From Bemisia tabaci (lineage: Eukaryota > Arthropoda > Insecta > Hemiptera > Aleyrodidae), in assembly GCF_918797505.1 (NCBI RefSeq), contig NC_092795.1, forward strand, positions 29,747,131-29,811,130: DNA of 64,000 nt. Reading direction: 5' to 3'. The notes beneath the pieces are model-generated. The model saw only the letters and a program-made list of their open reading frames with translations. It was not told where the DNA came from and ran no database searches. Below are positions 55,413-64,000 of this stretch, in pieces (position 1 is the first letter of the stretch; each line of letters opens with the position of its first letter). Made by a program: the position numbers and the translations under genes.

Positions 55413-55862
55413 TATTTTTACTCGAAATTACTCTTAATTTGTGTTAATTGAATTATTCACTTCTTCAATCGGCACATTTTGTAATAATAGCATTGAATAT
55501 TCTATCTCCTGAAAAAATCCAACGGTAGTGTGAAACCACCATCTTTTTCCTCTACTTAGGGTCGTAAGCGCACCGGAACGGTCTATTTATCTAAGCAATC
55601 AATAAAAAAACCGTACGCATATTACCATACTAACGTCATGAAGTAACTGTAATACTTCCGGGGTGTAGTTTGAATATTCGCACAAAAATGAACTGTTCGT
55701 GCGGCAATTTCGAGACGTTCCGATTAACTTTCCCTTAAATCTACCAGTTCGAGTTCAAAATGCCGTCGAATTCCTAGCGGTAAATGGAGTGACAAAGCTT
55801 GTTGGTTTGTTTTTGCTCTGTTCTCAGTGACCGCAAACTATTTTCGATCGCAGCGAATATCT

Positions 55863-58800
55863 CATTCCGTATGGGGGACTGTAATGTCACAGGTTTAGCA
55901 ATCCTGCGGACCCCAGCTGGTAGCCCCTGCCTCAAAGGGGGTGGGTAGACAGGGCTCTTAGCTGTGGTGGAAGCAACCTGTCTAGGAGAGGTAACTCCAA
56001 AATTAAACCCTGGTCCTCCAGGTTGGGGGTTGGGGCATCGGGCTGACTCCCCGATCCTCGGAAAAAATGTACAATGTCAAAAAACCCAGTAACATATGCC
56101 TCGGTAACTATGGAAATAAACGGACTCTTCAACTTAGATTACGGAAAACGACACTCGCTTTTGGTACTTGGAATGTGCAAGGCATTTCCAAGAAACTGAC
56201 GGAAGTGGTATCGGAGATAAAGAACAACGAGATCGACGTGGCGGTTATAACGGAAACGAAGAAAAAAGGCCACGGATCAGAGAGCCTTGGGGACTATGAT
56301 TTATTCTACAGTGGAGTGCCGAAACATCAGCGTGCACAACAGGTGTTGCAATTCTGATCCGCAAAAATTTCGAAAAATTATTAAGAACTGGGAAGCCATC
56401 AACGCTCGCATGATTAAGATGAACCTAACTATGCACGGTCACAGAGTCACTGTTTTGGGGGTATACGGGGTCAATGATGATGCTACCATTGCACTTAAGG
56501 ATCAGTTTTTTGAAGAACTGGACGAGGAGGTAGTGAAGGTAGGACCTGGGAGAGAAGTCCTTGTGTTGGGAGATCTAAATGGAAGAACGGGATGCCGGGT
56601 GAACAGTAAAATCGTTGGCCCGTTCGGTGAAGTTACGGTGAACGACAACGGAAGCCGCATTATCGACGTTTGCGAGCAGAGGGAATTAAAAGTATTGAAC
56701 GGGTTCTACCAACACAAGGATATTCACAAATATACTTGGGTCCAACCTACCCGCGGCTTAAGATCCATCATTGACTACGTGCTCGTTAACAGGTAACAAA
56801 CCTGAAGATCCAGCAGGTGAGGGTATGTAGAGGACTCTCCTGCGGTAGTGACCACTATTTCCTCAGAGCGGATGTAGCCTTTCCCGCTCGTGTGTCGCAG
56901 AACGATCAAGGCGACAATCAACAACCGGAGCGACAACGCGTACATCAAGTTCAGTATAACATCGATAGCCTAAAGCACCCGAGTGTCAAGGCTCTGTACG
57001 CAAAGCGCCTGGATGAAAAGTTAGGAGATGGGTGCGATGGCAGTACGGAAGAGCGGTATGAATTTATTAAGAATTGCGTTCACTCGGCGGCAGCGGAGGC
57101 CCTGGGGGTTTCTGATCAAAAAATGATAACAGAAAACCGTACTGGTGGGATGCGGAGGTAGAGGAGGAAATAAATGTGAAAAGGAATAGGTATCATCAGT
57201 TTCTCTCTTCCCAAAAGTTGGATGATAAAATCATGTACAGACAGGCTCAAGCAAGAGTCCGTCGGGTAATCACTCGGAAGAAGAATGAGGCTTGGGAAGA
57301 AAATTGTATGAAGATAAATACCTACCTTGGAGGCCAGAAAAGTACGGAAGGCTGGAAAGTGATCAAAGGGTTGCGACGGAATAAAATGCGCGACATCATA
57401 TCTCCGATACCAATTGACAAGATGGAGGACTATTTTAAAGATTTATTAACGGAGAGGCGACCCGAGTTTCAAGGCGGAGTCATAAGCACTAAAGAAGATT
57501 CCAACGTGGAGATCCAGCTCCAAGATGTAGTGAAGGCTGTGAGGGAGTTGAAAACTCGCAGAGCTCCTGGACCTGGGGGTATACCGGCGGAGTTGATAAA
57601 ATGTGGCACCGGTAAACTATTTGAACATCTGAGGAAACTCATGCAAGACTGTTTGCATGGTTCCGAAATACCAAAGGATTGGAAGGAATCTTGGATTACT
57701 CCCAGTCATAAGAAAGGTAGTAAGCAAGATTGCGACAACTACAGAGGTATATCGGTCACAGGAACCTTGAGCAAGGTCTACGGTAAAATTCTCAAGGCAA
57801 AGGTCGAAGAGGTTTGGAGCGGCCAGGAAGCCGAAGAACAGGCTGGGTTTAGAGCCGGTAGGTCTACCGTCGACCATTTGTTCACCATTACCCAGGTCAT
57901 CGAGAAGAAAAGGGCGGTCAGCCAGGAGCTGCACTTGGTGTTTGTGGATCTTCAGAAAGCTTATGACAGCGTGCCGTTAGTGAAGCTTTGGGAAGCCTTG
58001 GAAAAAAGGGGTTTTAGCAAAGGACTTGTGGAGGCAATTAAATCATTTTATAACGGGACGATAGCAAAAATTAAATGTCGTGGAGAGTTGTCCGAGGTTT
58101 TTTCGTCACAAAAGGGCTAAAACAAGGCTGTTGTTTGTCACCAACACTATTTAAGGTATACCTACAGCACGTGTTAAAGGAATGGAAAAATAAGGTTGCG
58201 GGAATGGGCGTTCCACTCCTTGATGGGCAGACCCTTTATACTCTATGCTTTGCCGATGACCAGATCGTTGTAGATCAAGATGAGGAAGATGCAGATTACA
58301 TGACGCGGAAGTTGGTCGAAGAATATCGGAAATGGGGCATGGACGTTAGTGTGTCCAAGACAGAGAAGCTGGTCGTGGGAGCAGCGCATCAACGGCAAAG
58401 CATAGAGCTTGAGGATGGACGGCGCATCGAAGAGTGTGACGAGTATAAGTATCTCGGTGTTTGGCTCGATCAGGATGGAAGGATGGATAGAGCAATTAAG
58501 GACAGGATCATCCAGGGCAGGAGAGCCATCGCGATGCTGAACGGGGTGCTCTGGGATCAGAGCATCTCAAAGGCAAACAAGCACCGGATATATGACGCCA
58601 TCGTTAAAAGTATCGTGCTCTATGGTAGTGAAGTGTGGCCTTTGACGAAAAGAACGCAAGAGATGTTGAGGGCAACTGAAATGGATTTTTGGCGGCGATC
58701 TGCCGGCATTTCGAGACGGGACCGTGTCCGTAATGAGAGAATTCGCCAGGTGATGAAGGTTGAGAAAGATATCGTGCACGACGTCATGTCCAGGCAGTTA

Positions 58801-59034
58801 TGCTGGTATGGACATGTGCAGAGAATGTCGGAGGAGAGGTTGCCCAAACAAGTTTTGGATTGGGTACCACCTGGGAAGAGGCGACGGGGACGTCCCGTAA
58901 AGGGTTGGCGGCAGGGCGTTGACGAAGAGATGTTGCGGTGTCAGTTGCCCGATAACCTCTGGGAAGACAGGCATATGTGGCGTTTGGGTGTCGTAGAACG
59001 CCAGAGTGCGTTATAAAGCGACTTTTATATATAT
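55863..59034 (+). mobile_element. Complete-length RTE-like non-LTR retrotransposon
   Basis: 3172 bp bounded by an exact 11-bp target duplication AGCGAATATCT (55852-55862 and 59035-59045). It has a GC-rich 5' leader with GGTAGCCCCTGCCTCAAAGG, one endonuclease-reverse transcriptase reading path, a very short 3' UTR, and a (TA)n-type tail (TTTTATATATAT). Length, single ORF and repeat tail fit the RTE clade. Clade assignment is by motif memory only. Confidence 0.85.
56067..59016 (+). pseudogene. RTE-like APE endonuclease / reverse transcriptase, frameshifted
   Basis: The N-terminal apurinic-type endonuclease shows LAFGTWNVQGISKK, VAVITETKKKGHG, LVLGDLNGRTGC, SIIDYVLVNR and the catalytic GSDHYF. 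The reverse transcriptase follows with RAPGPGGIPAELIK, NYRGISVTGTLSKVYGKIL, QAGFRAGRSTVDHLF, VFVDLQKAYDSV, KQGCCLSPTLF and the catalytic box LCFADDQ. The C-terminal part has YKYLGVWLDQDGR and WYGHVQRMSEERLP. The frame changes near 56340, 56800, 57160 and 58100, so at least four indels break the product and this copy cannot be autonomous. The segments are otherwise little decayed, suggesting fairly recent insertion. Confidence 0.9.
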
Positions 59035-59045
59035 AGCGAATATCT

Positions 59046-60860
59046 GGATTATAGCGAAACCCACGGAGGTCGCTTTCAAAGCCCTTCTCGGACTCAAAGC
59101 CTGGAATTAGGATTTTGAGTCGGAGCCGAGGCAAAGAAGGGTCGCAGCTAAACTTTAATGAACGCCCGAGCAATACGCAAGTATTTGGAATTCGGGGACT
59201 TCCAGTCCGAGCACGGATTGATCCTTTTCCACCCATTGCCTCGACCGCGGGTTCTTTGAAGTCGCCCGCAACAATTCCATCAGTGGTCCTAAAATATTTC
59301 CGCACGGATGAGACCAATACACGCTATGTACCAAGACAAGGTACGAATTTCAGCATTTTGATACATGTTTCTAAACGGAAATTTCACGTAAATTGCGATG
59401 CGCACAGCAAAAATTACCGAAATCAACTCCTTACGAAGATATTTAATGATTCTCGATGCGTGAATTCAAACCATCCGCTCATGGAAACTCAATGCTCTAC
59501 GTGATTCACATCGTGCGCTAAACGTTTATCATGATAGTCCCTGCGATATAAAAATCTGAAAACCTCGATCTTGACGCTTTGGCTCAGCTGTAGGAAATTT
59601 CTTGTGGTTTGAACAACACATGATGTAAAATGAACATAGCTCGATTGAGAAGTTCGCTGAAACCGTTGTTGTAGTGCGCGATTTGACTCAAGTAGAGCTT
59701 TGAGTCTCTTGTGAGCGGGCAGTGCAAATTCCTTGTAACCAATGTGAAATAAAAACGTTAATATCTTCGTTAGGAGTTGGTTTCCAGTAATTTTCGTTGC
59801 ACGAATCGCGTTTTACGTGAAATTCTGGTAAAGAAAAATGTATCAGATTGCTTAAATTCGTATCTTGTCAAGTGTTCCATTGCCATCGTGCTCAGAAGAG
59901 GCGCACCATAGACATTCGAGTGTTGAATTTTTCAAAATAGAATATTCAGTTGTCAGAGAGTTTATGATTACTTTTCAATGAAATTTTCAGAAAGCTTAGA
60001 TCGACTTGCGAGTAGAAGTCTCAAAAAATTGGGGAAAAATATCCAAAAGGTTCTCAGAAGATTCTCATATTATCGGGGGAAATAAGGCGACTTCCAAAGG
60101 CCAACGTGGCGTTCTTCCTTGGCACGAACAAATTAGCCATAGTGGATTATTTTATTGATGTATATTAATTTCCTTAAAGAATTTAAGTAGGTTACTCACT
60201 GGTTTTGGATTCAATTTGATACAATTTCCCAAAGTTCAAACCTACTTTATTTTAAAACTAGGTAGTCCGCTCCCTGGCCGATTTGCGCCCCGACCCCCGG
60301 GGCAATCCGCGCCTTCAAAAGCCGCTTCGCGGCCAGCGAAATCGTCGAAAGCACCCGTTGGCGGTTAGTGAGCAAACAATTTTAATTGAATAACAAAATG
60401 ATGTTTCAAAGAAAAATTTCTCGCCAAACAATATTCTTAATGACTTTCTTCTTACTTTGAATTTCGATTCCTTTTTTGGGAGTTGACCGTAACAGAGCCA
60501 CATATGTATAGCTGCGCATAACAAAGACCTCTGAAAAGAAAAACCCATCTATTAAAACTCTGACATTTGAACTCCTCTTCCTACTCCTGCCCATCGACCG
60601 TCTTACTCCCCTTCCTTACCACGTCGATCGAGAATCTTAAACATGGTTTTATTAGAATAGAGAGGATTTCTCTTATCTTAATCAACTTGTAAAAAGTTCC
60701 GTCAATTGAGCGCATGATATCATACTCTATAATATAGTACCTCATTTAAAGCAATAACAAGTCCCGTACAAACACTGTATAATGGACAGTTTTACGAAGA
60801 CCGAGAGATTTGCTGGACAACATTTTCCGCTCAAACACCTTCTGGTCCGTTTCCCCGAAA
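59046..60860. other. Intergenic, no supported gene
   Basis: 59110-59300 has overlapping ORFs on both strands without family resemblance. 59390-59460 and 59755-59820 are weakly inverted (AATTACCGAAATCAACTCCTTACGAAG against CGTTAGGAGTTGGTTTCCAGTAATT), indicating a decayed palindrome at about 59320-59900. 60090-60125 carries an end of the CCGTGCTAAGG-type MITE (GGCGTTCTTCCTTGGCACG). Confidence 0.35.
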
Positions 60861-60868
60861 CTTCATTT

Positions 60869-61005
60869 GGACTGCATTTTGCAATTTGGAACTATAAATT
60901 CCGACCCGGTTTAAAAACAACGTACGTGCCATTAGTTTCCCTATGCACATAAGTGTTTTTTCAGATGAGCCAGAATTTATAGCTCCAAATTGCAAAATGC
61001 AGTCC
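60869..61005. mobile_element. Short palindromic MITE (GGACTGCATTTTGCAATTTGG)
   Basis: 137 bp with inverted arms GGACTGCATTTTGCAATTTG..CAAATTGCAAAATGCAGTCC and central CACTTATGTGC-like sequence. A degenerate relative is at 50344-50482, and one arm (CACATTTTGCAATTAGGAAC) at 61842. The minus-strand ORF across it is an artefact. Confidence 0.75.
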
Positions 61006-61296
61006 ATTTGTGGAGTTACTGCTCTCCGCAGGGCAGGCAACACAGTCCTCTCTGCTAAAGTTTCCACGAAGAAAAATATGAGGCTTCTAGTTTTGAGAAA
61101 CTATTGACGGGAGCCTATGGCTTTCCATCAGAGGGCTTCGGAGAATTCGCGAGCCTGGTCAAATCCGAGCAGAGCCATCGAACTTTGATAGGATAAGTTT
61201 CTAATCGCGCCGAAAGAGGGCGTCATCTCCAACTAGCAACTTCCTGGCAACGTGACAGCTCGGCTGGAGATCTAGGCTCTACGCTCTACGCTCTGT

Positions 61297-61810
61297 CGTG
61301 CTGGAGAGTAACGCCGTAACACTTCTTCGGACGCTGCCATATACTCTTTGAAACAACATGCATTTTTCAGAAAAATTGACAATTGTTTTTCTTCCAATTG
61401 AAGAGTTTGCCCGTAGAAGGGCGAATTCAAAAATTATTCTTTGTTTTGAAAATCGCTCATACTGCATCAGCGCATCTTTGGAAACGCAGTCATCTTTCTA
61501 TGTTGATCCGACGCTCCTACTTGTAAATCACGGTAAAAATGTGTAAAGCCACTCGCTGAAAGCTTCAAATGAGTTTTTCTCCAACAAATGTTTTTGAAGA
61601 TGTCCTTTTACGGGGATACTCTTCAATTTCTAAAAGAATTAGATTCACCATTTGCTTTGAAATGCCTAATAATTTCAAGGGAAAACACTCATATCTTTCC
61701 TCATTAATATGCTTATTTAATGGGGTGGTAGGGGGGGGGGGGGGTTACAACGGTCGAATGTTCATACGACGATTTTCCATTGTGGCACCACGATTGGAGT
61801 GTGCGATCTG
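61297..61810. repeat. Diverged element with CCGTGCTAAGG-like ends
   Basis: Left GTCGTGCTGGAGAGTAACGCCGTAACACTTCTTCGGACGCTGCC and right GAATGTTCATACGACGATTTTCCATTGTGGCAC are recognisable, decayed versions of the 6503-6755 MITE ends. A poly-G run (61731-61745) lies inside. Confidence 0.5.
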
Positions 61811-63530
61811 CGGCGTGGTATGCTTTGCGACGCACCTGACCACATTTTGCAATTAGGAACTACGGCGACTTTGCGACTTAACCGTACGTCACATTGGTTT
61901 TGACCTTGTCGTTGACCATACAAAGATTCACAGTAGTCGTTCACGATAATTTTTAAACCCCAGGATGCCAAAGCTTGTGTAATATGCACAAAAGGAGGAG
62001 ACTACCTTTGTGTGGGTGCGTTTTTACATCACGTAAGACAATTTCTACCTGGAATTTTGAAGATAAGATATGTTGCGAACAGTTTTAATTCATACCTTCC
62101 CCAGAGACCAATTGAAATTTTATTCCAGCATTGAGAAGTTTTGAACGACTCTCCACCTTGCATTTTGTTGGAACTCAAGAAGATCTCAAAATTCAAACAT
62201 TCTAGAATCACTCTGCTCTCAAGCGTAGAAATATTGTGCTCCCGATGATAATGCGAGTTAGTATAAATGAATTCAGTTGCTGAAAGAATTCCAGGATGAA
62301 TAGATCCACACGAAATTATTTTTAAGATAATTCATCTGAAAAAAAGAGGGGGAAAAGTGGTTAGTTAGGATGCCTGTTGTGCCGACTCCCACCGACGGAA
62401 AACGATTAGCCCGTCCAAAAAGTGGGAACGGCGAGGAACGGGGGAAAGGAGATTAATTATAGGGTAAAAGATACAGGGTAAGTTTTTCTCTCCGTTTCCA
62501 GGTCGAATTCAAATTATTTTTCCACGCCATTTGTTCGGAGCGATCGATAGGAAATGTGAGGGCTCGATTTGCTGAGGTGTTGGATTCAAGGCCAATTTAA
62601 TTCCGGAAAATTGATGTAATTGAGTCTCCAGTGGATTAAATGTAAAATAACGAATAGGAGCGCGTGGGGACGATCGTGTAACCCAGAAAACAAGAGAGAA
62701 TAAATATTTATTTCTGGTTAAATTGAACGCAAATTATGTGGTATCTGTACGTTAGAACTTACAATTAGTAATGATATTCACATTATTATTAATATTTGAT
62801 GATAAGAGGCGATGTTCTCTTGATTTTTTTATCTTTGTATCGCATGATGGTCGTATAATTTCCAAGGATTCATCGAGGTCCGTAGAACCGTTATGCTAAA
62901 CAACAAAACTGCACAACTTGTTTTAAAATGACGATCAACAGATTTGGACTTTGTCGCAACAGCAACGTGCCAAGTCGCATCAACTCTGAAGCTAGAATAA
63001 GAGGTTCGAATATTGTTCCTCTGTAAATTTCATTGTCAAAAAATTCAACGACTGTTCTCACGATCGAAATATTTCTGCTCGACTTGGAGGTGTCGACAAG
63101 GGACAATGTGCGACCAGTGGAAGTATCTCTATTCAACTCTGCCCATTTTTCGTCGAGTTCCTTCACAGGAAGAGTTAAGACTCCTTGAATTCCAATGTAA
63201 CAAAAGTTCATAACGCATTTCATAATCTTTAATCAATGCACTCCTGAATTCTTCATCTCCGACATTCCCTCGCATTAGCGCCTTGGCTTGCCTTCAGGTT
63301 CTCGATCTTTCCAGTTTATAAGTTTTTGAATCGTGGAAAATGTAATATTTTCGTAATCTCCTAGAAAATTTAGTCACAAAGACCAATCAGAGATGGATTT
63401 CGCATGTCTTAACTATCAGTATGAAAGGCACCCTAGATTTTCAACGATGGATTCGCCGATCAATAAAAGTTCCTCCTCTGAGAGACGACTGTGGTAAGTG
63501 AGGTCCAAGGTGCGGACTGTTTAACCGTTC
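61811..63530. other. Intergenic, no supported gene
   Basis: Both strands carry only short, unrelated ORFs. The minus-strand 110-codon frame (62891-63223) has protein-like composition but no recognisable motif or neighbour, so I do not annotate it as a gene. Confidence 0.3.
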
Positions 63531-63536
63531 TCAGAA

Positions 63537-64000
63537 AAAACGCAGTGTGCACATTCCAGCGTTGCCGAATATTCCTAGATAAAATATACATTTTTGAGTG
63601 AGGTTGGACATATTTTCCTCGGAAATTCCCTATACTTTACATTAAACTGCAAACAAAATGTTTTGAAAAATTGGACGAAAAATATACACAAGTTTTCCAC
63701 AAAATTAATGTTTTTCTCGAACGAAATTTGTCAACATACGAAGGCTCATACTGCGTTTTCTCCGAGTATCCCAGTGCGGAATCGTCGATAGATAAAAAGA
63801 AAAAAACGCAGTTTGCACATCCCAGCGTTGCCAAATATTCCGAGATAAAATATAAATTTTTGAGTGAAGTTGCATATATTTTCCTTCGAAAATTCCGTAT
63901 ACTTCACATTAAACTGCAAACAAAATGTTTTGAAAAATCGGACGGAAAACATACACAATTTTGCCCAGAAATTCATGTTTTTTCGAACGAAATTTGGCAA
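63537..64000. repeat. Tandem-duplicated repeat of about 270 bp at the right edge
   Basis: 63537-63780 (AAAACGCAGTGTGCACATTC, CCAGCGTTGCC, ATTAAACTGCAAACAAAATG, TTTTGAAAAATTGGACG) is repeated at 63803-64000 (AAAACGCAGTTTGCACATCC and so on), truncated by the window end. It is related in sense to the decayed CCGTGCTAAGG-type elements (GGCTCATACTGCGTTTTCTC). Confidence 0.7.

Noticed and set aside
62891..63223. 110-codon minus-strand ORF
   Set aside because: Protein-like composition but no motif, no splice context and no second supporting feature.

Overview
This is animal nuclear DNA, almost certainly from an insect and probably a hemipteran. The evidence is a spliced gene with canonical GT-AG introns, two divergent ionotropic receptors (a protostome family), two interstitial arrays of the arthropod telomere motif TTAGG, and very dense, mostly AT-rich, non-autonomous transposons. 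Several of the repeat families look like ones I associate with whiteflies, but that is a recollection and not a demonstration.

The left half is one gene. A soluble guanylate cyclase beta-1 subunit (GUCY1B1, the haem-binding nitric oxide receptor subunit) lies on the minus strand from a start codon at 31842 to at least 3332. Thirteen coding exons can be placed to the base. All reading phases join, and the inferred numbering puts the haem histidine exactly at residue 105 and the YxSxR motif at 135/137/139. The last roughly 50 codons are not found and probably lie beyond the left edge. A 3-nt coding exon (only the ATG) sits next to a CpG-rich, partly duplicated region (31840-32700) that is the best promoter candidate.

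Two tandem, intronless, divergent ionotropic receptor (IR) genes (9976-12192 and 13099-15293) lie on the plus strand inside the 8.6-kb cyclase intron between exons 8 and 9. The second carries a one-base frameshift. An intronless ankyrin/SOCS-box gene (822-1865, plus strand) is apparently nested in the last cyclase intron. It is strikingly GC-rich compared with its surroundings.

The right half (about 33-64 kb) has no gene I can name. It holds palindromic MITEs (several with exact target-site duplications), a tRNA-derived SINE-like repeat, a 1.65-kb inverted repeat whose loop ends in TTAGG repeats, and a complete-length but frameshifted RTE-like non-LTR retrotransposon (55863-59034) with an 11-bp target duplication. 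3' fragments of related elements lie at 24310-24715 and 55089-55412. One AT-rich ORF at 43076-43393 is protein-like but unidentified.

The functional content is therefore a nitric-oxide/cGMP signalling gene hosting chemoreceptor-type and ubiquitin-ligase-adaptor-type genes in its introns, with TE activity recorded as nested insertions. I found no CRISPR array, rRNA or canonical tRNA gene.
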